Assembly (NCBI GenBank): GCA_023388715.1
Contig: JAEWFT010000022.1
Span: 20,659 to 84,658, forward strand
Length of the DNA stretch: 64,000 bases
Source: Pseudomonadota bacterium
GTDB taxonomy: Bacteria > Pseudomonadota > Gammaproteobacteria > Xanthomonadales > Xanthomonadaceae
Direction: 5' to 3'
Each line of letters starts with the position of its first letter. The first letter of the stretch is position 1. Positions 26,223 through 36,765 of the stretch are shown piece after piece. The notes under the pieces are model-generated. The model had not been told where the DNA came from. It saw only the letters and a list, made by a program, of their open reading frames with translations, and made no database searches. The position numbers were made by a program, and so were the translations under genes.

Positions 26223-27599
26223 TCAGAAGCTGTACTTGACGGTGGTGTGGATGCGGCGCAGGTCGCCCTCGGCGCCGCTCTCGAGCTCGCGGTTGCCCCA
26301 GCTCAGCTCGGCGCCAAGGTCGAGCTTCGGCAGCGGGCTGTAGATGAGGTTGGCGCGGATCGACTGCGCCGATTCGGTGAGCACGAGGCCGGTCAGGTCG
26401 ATGTCGTTGTCGAACTGCGCGCGGGAGAGGATCAGGTTGCCGCGCAGCTTCGGGTCGAACACGTGGCGCCAGGCGACGAAGCCGGCCAGCACGCCGGTCG
26501 GCTCGATGTCGGACCCGGAGGCATCCAGCACGCCGTCGGCGCCCAGTGCGAAGCCGACGTACCGGCCGATCCCGCGGCCACCGGTGAGCATCCAGCGGAT
26601 GTCGTCGCTGGCGCCGGCGTTGAACTTGCCCGACAGGCTGAGCCCGTAGCCGGTGCCCTCCGCCTGCGAGATCGCGGTCTCGTGGCGGAGCTGGCGCACC
26701 AGGCCGGCGACGCCGACATGGCCCCAGTCGCCCTTGGCGGTCCAGCGCGCGGTGAGGTCGGGGAATGCGTTGTCGTCGCTGATGGTGCGGGTAGCGCTGC
26801 GCCAGCCGGTGACCACCGTTTCCGGGTTCTCCAGCGACACCGACCAGAGGCCGCTGGTGTAGCGCAGCTGCGCCTGGCGCACGAAGGTGGTGCCTTCGGT
26901 CGGCCCGACGAAATCCACCGCGTCCGGCAGCGCGGCCACGTCCTGGAAGTTCGACCAGGCCTGCCCGGCCAGCCACTTGTCCCACTGCACGTAGGCCTGG
27001 CGCAGGGTCACGCCATGGGTGTTGGTGGCGACCTCGTTGCCGAGGAACGCGGTGCTGCCGCCGCCGAAGAAGTCCATCTCGAGGTAGGCGCGCGCCTTCC
27101 TGCCCGCGACGTCCGAATCGGCGGCCAGCCAGAAGCGCGACCACTGCGCGTGCCAGTCGGTGTCGCCGTTGGATTCGGACAGGCCACCGACCGGGATGCT
27201 CGACGGCAGGTAGAACATGCGCCCGGCGGTCCCGTCGGGGATTTCGCCAGCATTGGTGTCGGTGTACATCGCGTCCAGCTTGACGAAGCCGCCGAACGAG
27301 AAGCGCGAGCCGGGGTTGCCGGCGGTCAGGATCGGCGTGGACTGGATCGCCGGCTTGCCGTCGGCGGCCGCGGGAGCTGCTGGCGCGACCTTGATGTCGT
27401 CGAGCGCGGTCTGCGTGCGCGCGATCGTCGCCTGCTGCGACTGCATCGCCTGCAACAGTCCCTGCACCTGCTGCTCCAGCTGCGCGACCCGCGCCTCCAG
27501 TTGCTTCTCCTTGGCCGACTGCGCCAGGGCAACGCCCGGCGCCAGCAGGGCCGCGGCCATGGACAGCGCCAGCAGGTTGCGGATATGCATCGCCGACAT
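26223..27599 (-). CDS. DcaP-like outer membrane porin
   Basis: A 458-residue outer-membrane protein. A signal peptide (MHIRNLLALSMAAALLAPGVALAQ) is followed by a short coiled coil (KEKQLEARVAQLEQQVQGLL and on, about residues 28-65), a proline/alanine linker and a beta-barrel with alternating hydrophobic strands ending in aromatic Phe (TTVKYSF). A coiled coil plus barrel is typical of DcaP-family trimeric porins for carboxylates. ATG 27599 has GGGAGG eight bases upstream. It leads the yjcH-actP operon, suggesting it admits acetate or related acids across the outer membrane (inference). Confidence 0.85.
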   Translation of the reverse strand: MSAMHIRNLLALSMAAALLAPGVALAQSAKEKQLEARVAQLEQQVQGLLQAMQSQQATIARTQTALDDIKVAPAAPAAADGKPAIQSTPILTAGNPGSRFSFGGFVKLDAMYTDTNAGEIPDGTAGRMFYLPSSIPVGGLSESNGDTDWHAQWSRFWLAADSDVAGRKARAYLEMDFFGGGSTAFLGNEVATNTHGVTLRQAYVQWDKWLAGQAWSNFQDVAALPDAVDFVGPTEGTTFVRQAQLRYTSGLWSVSLENPETVVTGWRSATRTISDDNAFPDLTARWTAKGDWGHVGVAGLVRQLRHETAISQAEGTGYGLSLSGKFNAGASDDIRWMLTGGRGIGRYVGFALGADGVLDASGSDIEPTGVLAGFVAWRHVFDPKLRGNLILSRAQFDNDIDLTGLVLTESAQSIRANLIYSPLPKLDLGAELSWGNRELESGAEGDLRRIHTTVKYSF

Positions 27600-27662
27600 C
27601 GTTCCCCTCCCGGAAGTTCGGAAGCTGCAGCCTGCGCCCGCGCCCGTGCGGCGGATATTCGC

Positions 27663-27697
27663 CTTTGGTCGAAGGTGCCGATTTCCTGCGACCAAGG
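27663..27697. promoter_or_regulatory. 13-bp inverted repeat in the acs / dcaP-yjcH-actP regulatory region
   Basis: CTTTGGTCGAAGG (27663-27675, plus strand) and CCTTGGTCGCAGG (minus strand of 27685-27697) match at 11 of 13 positions, in inverted orientation with centres 22 bp apart, about two helical turns. The repeat lies 64 bases before the porin start and about 100 bases before acs. It is a good candidate for the CrbR operator serving both directions. A GAATAT -10-like box (27655-27660, minus strand) adjoins it on the porin side. Confidence 0.55.
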
Positions 27698-27797
27698 TCT
27701 AAGCGTCGACGGGCGCCGGCGCCCGGGCCTTGCGGCACACTGCGATCACACCGGCGGCGATCGCCGCACGCGTGCGTCACAGGCTGAAGGAGGCAAC

Positions 27798-29741
<1,944 letters not shown>

Positions 29742-29750
29742 GCGAGGCAC

Positions 29751-30416
29751 ATGACCACCCTGCTGATCGCCGACGACCACCCGCTGTTCCGCGAGGCATT
29801 GCGGGGGGTCGCGCTGCGGCTGTTGCCGCAGGCCGGGATCCGCGAGGCGGAGGATGCCGCCGGCCTGTACGCGATGGTCGATGCCAACCCGGATGCCGAC
29901 CTGCTGCTGATGGACCTCAACATGCCCGGCGCGCATGGCTTCTCGGCGCTGGTGCACCTGCGCGCGGTGCACCCGCAGCTGCCGATCGTGATGGTGTCCG
30001 CGCGCGAGGAGCCGGAAGTGGTGCGGCGGGCGCTGGACCACGGCGCGGTCGGCTTCATCCCCAAGTCCGCCGATGCCGCCACCCTGTCGCGCGCGCTGCG
30101 GCAGGTGCTCGATGGGGAACGCTGGCTGCCGGAGGCGGCGCTGGCGGCGCCGGCGATCTCCGAGGACGAGCGCGCGGTGGCCGCCCGCGTGCGCGAACTC
30201 ACGCCGCAGCAGTTCCGCGTGCTGCAGATGCTGGGCACGGGCCTGCTCAACAAGCAGATCGGCTACGAGCTGGGTGTTTCCGAGGCGACGATCAAGGCGC
30301 ACATGACCGCGATCCTGCGCAAGCTGGGCGCAAGCAACCGCACCCAGGCGATCCTGATGGCCGGGAAGCTGGCGGTCGATCCGGAATCGGTGGTCGCCTT
30401 CGCCGGTGAGGACTGA
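29751..30416 (+). CDS. crbR: LuxR/NarL-type response regulator CrbR
   Basis: A 221-residue regulator. The receiver domain (1-125) has the acidic pocket D8/D9, phospho-acceptor D55 (LLLMDLNMPG) and the lysine of GFIPKS. The LuxR-type HTH occupies about 150-210 (LTPQQFRVLQMLGTGLLNKQIG, VSEATIKAHMTAIL). Its position, directly after acs and beside an SSS-domain hybrid kinase, matches CrbR (AcsR/ErdR), which activates acs and actP in gammaproteobacteria. It probably binds the inverted repeat at 27663-27697, though that is inference. Its stop abuts the stop of the convergent kinase gene. Confidence 0.85.
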   Translation: MTTLLIADDHPLFREALRGVALRLLPQAGIREAEDAAGLYAMVDANPDADLLLMDLNMPGAHGFSALVHLRAVHPQLPIVMVSAREEPEVVRRALDHGAVGFIPKSADAATLSRALRQVLDGERWLPEAALAAPAISEDERAVAARVRELTPQQFRVLQMLGTGLLNKQIGYELGVSEATIKAHMTAILRKLGASNRTQAILMAGKLAVDPESVVAFAGED

Positions 30417-33400
30417 TCAGCCGCGCACCGCGGCCAGGAACGCACGCAGGGTAGCCGGCCGCGCCGGCTTGGTCAGCACCCGGTAGCCGCGTGCACGCGC
30501 TGCCTGCTTCAGCGTGTCGCTGCCGTCGGCGGTGAGCAGGGCGCCGGGGATCTCGCCACCGGCGGCCGCGCGCAGCACGTCGAGCGCGTCCAGGCCATCC
30601 AGGCGATCATGCAGCTGGTAGTCGACCAGCAGCACCTCGATCCGCACGGACCCGGCGATTCGCGCCAGCGCCGCGTCGACGGTCGGGGCCGTGGCGACCT
30701 CCACGCCCCAGCGTCCCAGCAGCAGGGCCATCCCGGCGAGGATCTCGGGGTCGTTGTCCACGCACAGCACGCGCAGGCCATGCAGGGCGGCGTCATGGCT
30801 GAGCGGCTGCGGCGCGGGCGCCTGCGGCAACGGCAGCGAAGCCTCCGGCACCCGGATCGCGAACACGCTGCCGCGCCCCACCCGCGAGCGCACCCGCAGC
30901 GGGTGGTCGAGCACGCTGGAGATGCGCTGGCAGATCGACAGGCCCAGCCCGAGGCCGCGCTGGCCGCGCTCGCCGGGCTGGTCGAAGCGCTGGAACTCCT
31001 CGAAGATCTGCTCGAGATGGTGTTGCGCAATGCCGGGGCCGGTGTCCCACACCTCCAGCCAGATGCCATCGGCGCGGGGCCGGGCAGCCATCAGTACGCC
31101 GCCCGCGCTGGTATAGCGCAGCGCATTGCCAAGGAAGTTCTGCAGCGCGCGCCGCAGCAACCGGCGGTCGCTGCGCACTGGCAGTTGCGCGGGCGCGTGC
31201 ACCCGCAGCGCCAGCCCCCGCTGCGCGGCAATCGGCGCGTACTGCGCCTGCAGCTCGCGCAGCAGTTCGCTGGCGTCGAAATCGGCCGCCACCGGCTGCA
31301 GCACGCCGGCATCCAGCCGCGAGACGTCCAGCAGGCCGTCCAGCAGGTCCTCGGCCGCGCGCAGCGAGGCGTCCACCCGCGCGGCCAGGCGCCGCTGCTC
31401 GTCGGCATCGCCGCCGGCGTGCAGGGCGGACGCGAACAGGCGCGCGGCGTGCAGCGGCTGCAGCACGTCATGGCTGATCGCGGCCAGGAAGCGGCTCTTG
31501 CTCTGCTGCGCGGCTTCGGCCTCGCGGGTGCGCAGCTCGACGCGTTGTTCCAGGGTCTCGTTGACGTCGCGCAGTTCGCGCTCGACCCGCTTGTAATCGG
31601 TGATGTCGCTGTAACTGGTCACGTAGCCGCCGCCCGGCAGCGCGCGGCCAAGGATCTCGATTACCTGGCCGTTGCGGCGCACCCTTTCGAACGCATGCGG
31701 GGTGCCGGCGCGCATGTGCTCCAGCCGGCGTGCGATCTGCGCGTGCGCATCGCCGTCGCCCAGCTCGCCGCGGTCGGCGTTCCAGCGCATCAGGTCGGCG
31801 ACCGGGCGGCCGACGTAGAGCATGCCGTCGGGATAGCCGAACAGCTGCTGGTAGCGCCCGTTCCACGCCACCAGCCGCATCTCGGCATCGACCACCGCGA
31901 CCCCGTGCGGGATGTTCTCCAGGGTCGAGGTCAGCACCTCGCGGTTGAAGCGCAGGGTGCCGGTGGTCTGGTCAAGCAGGCCCACGACCTCGCCCAGCTC
32001 CATCCCCGACCCGCGCAGCACCGAGGTCATGGTGATGCGCGCGGAGGCCGCGCCCAGCGCCGAGGCAAGCAGGCGTTCGGTGTGCTGCACCAGCGCACGG
32101 TCTGCCAGCTGCGCCGGATCCCACGGCGTGCCGCGTCCGGCGGCATATTCGGCGAACGCGCGGCGTGCATGGGATTCGCCAAGGATGCGTTCGGCCAGGG
32201 TCAGCAGTTCGCTGCCGCGGACCTTGCCGGCCCAGCCGCCGCCGGCGGCCAGCACCGGGCGGTGCGCATACGGATCGAGGTAGTCGGTGGCCGCCAGCTG
32301 GTCCTGCAGCAGGGGACGGAACCGCATCGAGACGAACACGAACGCCGCCACGTTGGCCAGCAGCGACCAGAACACGCCGTGGGTCAGCGGATCCCAGCCA
32401 CGCAGCCCGAACAGCGCCTGCGGCTGCAGCCACGCCAGCCCGAACGGCCCGTCCTGCATCCAGCGCGGCAAGGTGCCATCCGATCCCAGCAGCGCCGGCA
32501 GCAGCAGGCACCAGGCCCACACCGCCGCGCCGCCCAGCACGCCAGCGTAGGCGCCTGCACGGCTGGCGCCTCGCCAGTAGAGACCGCCGATCAGCGCCGG
32601 CGCGAACTGGGCCACCGCGGCGAAGGCCAGCAGCCCGTGCTGGGCCAGGAACGGCTGACCCAGTGCATGCCGGTGGTAGGCGAACGCGGCGGCGGCCAGC
32701 ACTAGGATCGCGGCGCGGCGCACCAGCAGCACCCGTCGCTCGATGTCGCGGCCCGGGCGCAACAGGCCGCGGCGCAGCAGCAGCGGCAGCACCAGGTCGT
32801 TCGAGACCATGGTCGATAGCGCCACGCTGGCCACGATCACCATCCCGGTCGCCGCCGACAGCCCGCCGATGTAGGCCAGCAGCGCGAGCCACTCCTGCCC
32901 CTGCGCCAGCGGCAGCGCCAGCACGTAGCTGTCGGCGCCGGCCGCGCCCACGTCCGGCAGCGCCTGCCCGGCCAGCGCGATCGGCACCACCACCACGCAG
33001 ATCAGCGCCAGGTAGCCGATGAACATCCAGCGCGCGGGGCGCAGGTCGGCGGCGTCCTCGCACTCCACCACCGCCACGTGGAACTGCCGCGGCAGGCAGA
33101 TGAGCGCGGTGAAGGCCAGCAGCGTCTGCGCCAGGAACCCGGGTGGCAGGGTGGTGCTGGAAAACGCCGCGCGTCCCGCGTCCACGCGCGCGGTCAGGGC
33201 GCCGTCGCCGGGCAGCATCCACAGCGCCAGCACGCCGACCGCCACCAGCGCGAACAGCTTCACAAGCGACTCCAGCGCGATCGCCAGCACCATCCCGCGG
33301 TGGTGCTCGGTGGCGTCGATCCGGCGGGTCCCGAACAGGATCGCGAACACCGCCAGCATCGCCGCGATGTACAGCGCCGGATCGGTGTACCACTGCAGCC

Positions 33401-33854
33401 CCGGCGCCCGCCCGCTGAGCACGCCGATGCTCATCCCCACCGCCTTGAACTGCAGCGCCAGGTACGGGATAGCCGCGACCACCGCGATCACCGCGACACT
33501 GGCAGCGAGCCCGCGCGCGCGGCCATAGCGCGAGGACAGGAAGTCGGCGATCGAGACGATGCGGTGGCGGTCCGCGGCAAGCACCAGCCGCTCCAGGATC
33601 CGCCAGCCGAACAGCAACAGCAGGATCGGCCCCAGGTAGATCGGCAGGTAGCCCCAGCCCGAGCGCGCGGCGGTGCCGGCCGCGCCGTAGAACGTCCACG
33701 ACGAGCAGTACACCGCCATCGCCAGCGCGTACACGGCGGCGCGCGCGCGCGGGCCGCGCGCCCAGTCCGGGTGGCGCTCGCCCAGCCAGGCCACGGTGAA
33801 CAGCAGGCCGACGTAGGCCAGCGCCACCAGCAGCAGGAGCCAGCCGGACATCAT
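30417..33854 (-). CDS. crbS: Hybrid sensor histidine kinase with sodium:solute symporter domain (CrbS)
   Basis: A 1145-residue membrane sensor. The N-terminal half (about 1-560) is a 12-13 helix SSS transporter-like domain. It is followed by a PAS domain (ENIPHGVAVVDAEMRLVAWNGRYQQLFG), a coiled linker, HisKA with His795 in AISHDVLQPLHAARL, a HATPase with GLGLGLSIC, and a C-terminal receiver domain (VLCVDNDPEIL, VDYQLHD). This is the CrbS/MxtR architecture that senses acetate-related signals and phosphorylates CrbR. It is convergent with acs-crbR, so sensor and regulator are transcribed separately. The start is ATG 33854 or 33851. It is isolated from rpmG by a strong terminator. Confidence 0.88.
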   Translation of the reverse strand: MMSGWLLLLVALAYVGLLFTVAWLGERHPDWARGPRARAAVYALAMAVYCSSWTFYGAAGTAARSGWGYLPIYLGPILLLLFGWRILERLVLAADRHRIVSIADFLSSRYGRARGLAASVAVIAVVAAIPYLALQFKAVGMSIGVLSGRAPGLQWYTDPALYIAAMLAVFAILFGTRRIDATEHHRGMVLAIALESLVKLFALVAVGVLALWMLPGDGALTARVDAGRAAFSSTTLPPGFLAQTLLAFTALICLPRQFHVAVVECEDAADLRPARWMFIGYLALICVVVVPIALAGQALPDVGAAGADSYVLALPLAQGQEWLALLAYIGGLSAATGMVIVASVALSTMVSNDLVLPLLLRRGLLRPGRDIERRVLLVRRAAILVLAAAAFAYHRHALGQPFLAQHGLLAFAAVAQFAPALIGGLYWRGASRAGAYAGVLGGAAVWAWCLLLPALLGSDGTLPRWMQDGPFGLAWLQPQALFGLRGWDPLTHGVFWSLLANVAAFVFVSMRFRPLLQDQLAATDYLDPYAHRPVLAAGGGWAGKVRGSELLTLAERILGESHARRAFAEYAAGRGTPWDPAQLADRALVQHTERLLASALGAASARITMTSVLRGSGMELGEVVGLLDQTTGTLRFNREVLTSTLENIPHGVAVVDAEMRLVAWNGRYQQLFGYPDGMLYVGRPVADLMRWNADRGELGDGDAHAQIARRLEHMRAGTPHAFERVRRNGQVIEILGRALPGGGYVTSYSDITDYKRVERELRDVNETLEQRVELRTREAEAAQQSKSRFLAAISHDVLQPLHAARLFASALHAGGDADEQRRLAARVDASLRAAEDLLDGLLDVSRLDAGVLQPVAADFDASELLRELQAQYAPIAAQRGLALRVHAPAQLPVRSDRRLLRRALQNFLGNALRYTSAGGVLMAARPRADGIWLEVWDTGPGIAQHHLEQIFEEFQRFDQPGERGQRGLGLGLSICQRISSVLDHPLRVRSRVGRGSVFAIRVPEASLPLPQAPAPQPLSHDAALHGLRVLCVDNDPEILAGMALLLGRWGVEVATAPTVDAALARIAGSVRIEVLLVDYQLHDRLDGLDALDVLRAAAGGEIPGALLTADGSDTLKQAARARGYRVLTKPARPATLRAFLAAVRG

Positions 33855-33931
33855 GCGGTTGCCGCGTCCTCCCTCGGGTTGCCCGAAGTGTACGGCCACC
33901 CGGGCATTCGCCCGACGCGACCCGGCCAACG

Positions 33932-33961
33932 AAAAAGGCCCGCATCGCTGCGGGCCTTTTT
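33932..33961. terminator. Bidirectional Rho-independent terminator
   Basis: A perfect stem GGCCCGCA/TGCGGGCC with a TCGC loop is flanked by five A on the left and five T on the right, so it works on both strands. On the minus strand it ends the rpmB-rpmG transcript before crbS. Confidence 0.92.
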
Positions 33962-33982
33962 CGTCGCATCCGTGAGGATGGA

Positions 33983-34147
33983 TTACTTGATCTTGCCTTC
34001 CTTGTACATCACGTGCTTGCGGACGACCGGGTCGTACTTGCTGACCTCCATCTTCGCCGGGGTGTTCTTCTTGTTCTTGTCCGTGGTGTAGAAGTGGCCG
34101 GTACCGGCCGAAGAAATCAGGCGGATCTTGTCGCGCTTGGACGGCAT
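33983..34147 (-). CDS. rpmG: 50S ribosomal protein bL33
   Basis: A 54-residue ribosomal protein starting MPSKRDKIRLISSAGTGHFY and ending KKHVMYKEGKIK-like, the normal bL33 pattern (here RKHVMYKEGKIK). It has no zinc-binding Cys pairs, so it is the zinc-independent form. It lies 13 bases downstream of rpmB, the conserved bacterial order, and is followed by a strong terminator. Confidence 0.97.
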   Translation of the reverse strand: MPSKRDKIRLISSAGTGHFYTTDKNKKNTPAKMEVSKYDPVVRKHVMYKEGKIK

Positions 34148-34160
34148 GGTTCAGTCCTCC

Positions 34161-34397
34161 TCAGACCTTCTCGCCCTGCTTGCGCAGGTCGGCCAGAACG
34201 GCGTCGATGCCGTTCTTGTCGATGGTGCGCAGCGCGGCGGTGGAAACACGAAGCTTGACCCAACGGTTCTCGGAGGCCACCCAGAAGCGGCGCTCGTGGA
34301 GGTTGGGCATGAACCGGCGGCGGGTCTTGCGATTGGAATGCGAGACGTTGTTGCCGGAAATCGTACGCTTGCCGGTGACTTGGCAGACTTTGGACAC
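34161..34397 (-). CDS. rpmB: 50S ribosomal protein bL28
   Basis: A 78-residue ribosomal protein: SKVCQVTGKR, GNNVSHSNRKTRRRF, PNLHERRFWV and LRVSTAALRTIDKNGID are the conserved bL28 blocks. The start is GTG at 34395-34397, fixed by the universal (M)SKVCQVTG start and by GAGGTG seven bases upstream. It heads the rpmB-rpmG operon under a near-consensus promoter. Confidence 0.97.
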   Translation of the reverse strand: MSKVCQVTGKRTISGNNVSHSNRKTRRRFMPNLHERRFWVASENRWVKLRVSTAALRTIDKNGIDAVLADLRKQGEKV

Positions 34398-34524
34398 TGT
34401 GCACCTCGATGGTGTGTGGGGTGTCGCCCGTAGCCCGGGTGACGGCGGCCCTGGCGGCATGGATCACGCCATTGCGGGCGGATCGGGCGCGACAGGAGAC
34501 GCTGCAGGACGCAGCGAGCCGCGC

Positions 34525-34553
34525 ATTATGGGCGGGTTTTCCTTTGCAGGCAA
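34525..34553 (-). promoter_or_regulatory. Sigma-70 promoter of rpmB-rpmG
   Basis: On the minus strand TTGCCT (-35, at 34548-34553) and CATAAT (-10, at 34525-34530) are separated by exactly 17 bases. Transcription would start near 34518, giving a leader of about 120 bases before rpmB. The leader (34398-34517) has no gene. Confidence 0.8.
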
Positions 34554-34584
34554 GTACTTGGCGGATCGGCGCGGGAAGCGAGGG

Positions 34585-36363
34585 TCAGCGCGCCTTGGCG
34601 GCGCCCGCTTCGGCGATGTACGCCCGCACCTGCGACTCCAGCACCGGCAGCGGCACCGAGCCCTGCGCCAGCACGGCGTCGTGGAAACTCCTCACGTCGA
34701 ACCTGGGGCCCAGCGCGGCCTCGGCTTCCCGGCGCAGGCGCATGATCATGATCTCGCCGAGCTTGTAGCTCAGGGCCTGGCCAGGCCAGCTGATGTAGCG
34801 GTCGACCTCGGTGGTGACCTCGTGCTCGGACAGCGCGGTGTTGTCGCGCAGGTAGGCCAGCGCCTGCTCCCGGCTCCAACCCCTGGCGTGCACGCCGGTG
34901 TCGATCACCAGCCGCGCCGCGCGCCACATGGCGTAGGTCAGCCGTCCGAAATCCTCGTACGGCGTCTCGTAGATGCCCATTTCCTTGCCCAGCCATTCGC
35001 TGTAAAGGCCCCAGCCCTCGCCGTAGGCGCTGATATATTGCTTGCGGAAGCCGGGCAGCGCGCCCTGTTCGTTCACCAGCGACTGCTGCAGCGAATGGCC
35101 CGGCGCCGACTCGTGCAGGGTCAGCGCCGGCAGGTTGTACAGCGGCCGGCTGGGCAGGTCGTAGGTGTTGAGCCAGTAGGTGCTGGCGCCACCGCGTCCG
35201 GCGGTCCAGAACGGCGCGATGTCCGGCGGCACCTCGACGATCGCGAAGCGGTTGCGCGGCAGGGTGCCGATGATCTTGCCGATCTCGCCGTCGACGCGCT
35301 TGCTGATCCAGGCCGCTCGGTGGAGCAGCTCCTGCGGCGTCCTGGCATAGAACTGCGGGTCGCCGCGCAGGAAGGCGAGGAAATCGGCGAAGCGCGTCTG
35401 CGGCGAGCGGCCCTTGAAGCCGAGCCCGTCGATGATCGCGTCCATCTCGGCGCGGATCGCGGACACCTCGGCAAGCCCGATCGCATGGATCTCGTCGGGC
35501 GACAGGTCCAGCGTCGTGTACTTGCGGATCTGCTCGCGGTACCACGCCTTGCCGTCGGGCATCGCCTCGGCGGCCAGCGTGGTGCGCGCGCGCGGCACGT
35601 ATTCCTCGCGGAAGAAGGTGAGCAGCGTGCCGAACGCGGGGATCACCGCATCGCGGATCGCGGCGCGCCCTTCCCCGCGCAAGGCTTCCTGCTGCGCGGC
35701 CGGAATGCTGGCCGGCATGCGCTTGTAAGGCGCCCACAGCGCGGCCTGCTCCGGCTGCGTCAGCGTCGCCACCATCGCGATCGAGGCATCGCGGCCGTCC
35801 AGCACCGCGCGCGGCACCGAGAAGCCGCGCGCAAGGCCGGCGCGCATGTTGGCGATCTGCTGGTCGAAGTGGCGCGGCACGTCGCGCAGGCGCGCGGCGT
35901 AGGCGCGGTAGGCCTCGGCGTCGCGCAGCGGCGCCTGCGCCATGAACCCGAGGTTGGCCCAGAACGAGCTGTCCGCGTTGAACGGCATCTCGTGGTCGCG
36001 GAAACGGATCGCCGCGGCCATGTGCTCGATCTGCGGCCGATACACCGCCAGGTCCACCCGCGCCTTGGGCGAGAGCGCCGCCGCGTCGATTTGATCGAGC
36101 TGTCGCAACACCCCCTCGAGGTAGGCCAGCCGTCGCGCCTGCGCCTGCGGGCCGACATCCTCCAGCGTGCGCGCCGGCGGTCGCGCGTCAGCTTCGGCGT
36201 CTTCGTCGTAGCCGCCGGCCTGCTGCGTGCGCCACTTCCATTCCGCCTCGTAAACGGCGGCAAGGCGGGCGTCGGCGGGGTTGGGGGCGGCAGGTGGTGG
36301 CGGCGCCTGGTGCGCGGTCGCAAGCGCGGGCGCCAGCAGCAGCGCCAGCAGGAGGTTCTTCAC
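34585..36363 (-). CDS. Secreted DUF885 metallopeptidase-like protein
   Basis: A 592-residue protein with a signal peptide (MKNLLLALLLAPALATAHQ). It belongs to the DUF885 family of M32-related zinc peptidases: HESAPGH (HEXXPGH-type metal motif, about residue 408) followed by EGWGLYSEWLG with the downstream Glu. The remainder is all-helical. The substrate is unknown; members are mostly uncharacterised secreted or lipoprotein peptidases. The start is GTG at 36361-36363; TACGAT lies about 32 bases upstream as a possible -10. No operon partner: it is 55 bases from the lipid A-associated gene and may be separately transcribed. Confidence 0.85.
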   Translation of the reverse strand: MKNLLLALLLAPALATAHQAPPPPAAPNPADARLAAVYEAEWKWRTQQAGGYDEDAEADARPPARTLEDVGPQAQARRLAYLEGVLRQLDQIDAAALSPKARVDLAVYRPQIEHMAAAIRFRDHEMPFNADSSFWANLGFMAQAPLRDAEAYRAYAARLRDVPRHFDQQIANMRAGLARGFSVPRAVLDGRDASIAMVATLTQPEQAALWAPYKRMPASIPAAQQEALRGEGRAAIRDAVIPAFGTLLTFFREEYVPRARTTLAAEAMPDGKAWYREQIRKYTTLDLSPDEIHAIGLAEVSAIRAEMDAIIDGLGFKGRSPQTRFADFLAFLRGDPQFYARTPQELLHRAAWISKRVDGEIGKIIGTLPRNRFAIVEVPPDIAPFWTAGRGGASTYWLNTYDLPSRPLYNLPALTLHESAPGHSLQQSLVNEQGALPGFRKQYISAYGEGWGLYSEWLGKEMGIYETPYEDFGRLTYAMWRAARLVIDTGVHARGWSREQALAYLRDNTALSEHEVTTEVDRYISWPGQALSYKLGEIMIMRLRREAEAALGPRFDVRSFHDAVLAQGSVPLPVLESQVRAYIAEAGAAKAR

Positions 36364-36417
36364 GGTTCGGGTCCACGACGGGATCGCCGGATCGTAGCAC
36401 CCGCGCGGGGCGTGTCC

Positions 36418-36765
36418 TCAGTGCCCGGCGCGATCGCGCCGCCAGCCTCGGTGGCGGATGTCCAGGTACAGGCTGTAGCAGGCGGTGAAGCTGGGGAACA
36501 GGTTCTGCAGGATGCCGACCGCATCGTTCTTGCCGAAGATGAAATAGCTCAGCGTCATCAGGCTGCCGAGGATGCTCATGTACCAGAACAGGCGCGGGAT
36601 CACCGGCTTGCCGTGGCGCTTGCTGGCGATGAACTGCACCAGCCAGCGGCCACCGAACATCAGCGCGCCCACCAGCCCGATCAGCTTCCAGGGGCTCATG
36701 TGGATGCCGGTCCACTCCAGCCAAGCGATCGGCGTGTCCATTACCCCGGGAACCGCCTCGATCAT
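36418..36765 (-). CDS. Lipid A biosynthesis N-terminal-domain (LAB_N) membrane protein
   Basis: A 115-residue inner-membrane protein with about three helices (WKLIGLVGALMFGGRWLVQFI, LFWYMSILGSLMTLSYFIFG and a third). GRWLVQFIASKRHGKPVIPRLFWYMSILGS and the LYLDIRH-type ending match the LAB_N domain family, often found next to polyprenyl-phosphate glycosyltransferases. Its ATG overlaps the stop of the upstream glycosyltransferase (ATGA), so the two are coupled. Together they probably modify lipid A or another envelope lipid; the exact sugar is unknown. Confidence 0.82.
   Translation of the reverse strand: MIEAVPGVMDTPIAWLEWTGIHMSPWKLIGLVGALMFGGRWLVQFIASKRHGKPVIPRLFWYMSILGSLMTLSYFIFGKNDAVGILQNLFPSFTACYSLYLDIRHRGWRRDRAGH

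Noticed and set aside
27720..27750. Possible CRP/Clp-type site near acs (GATCACA half site)
   Set aside because: Only one half-site (TCACA) is present; the expected TGTGA at the correct spacing is absent.
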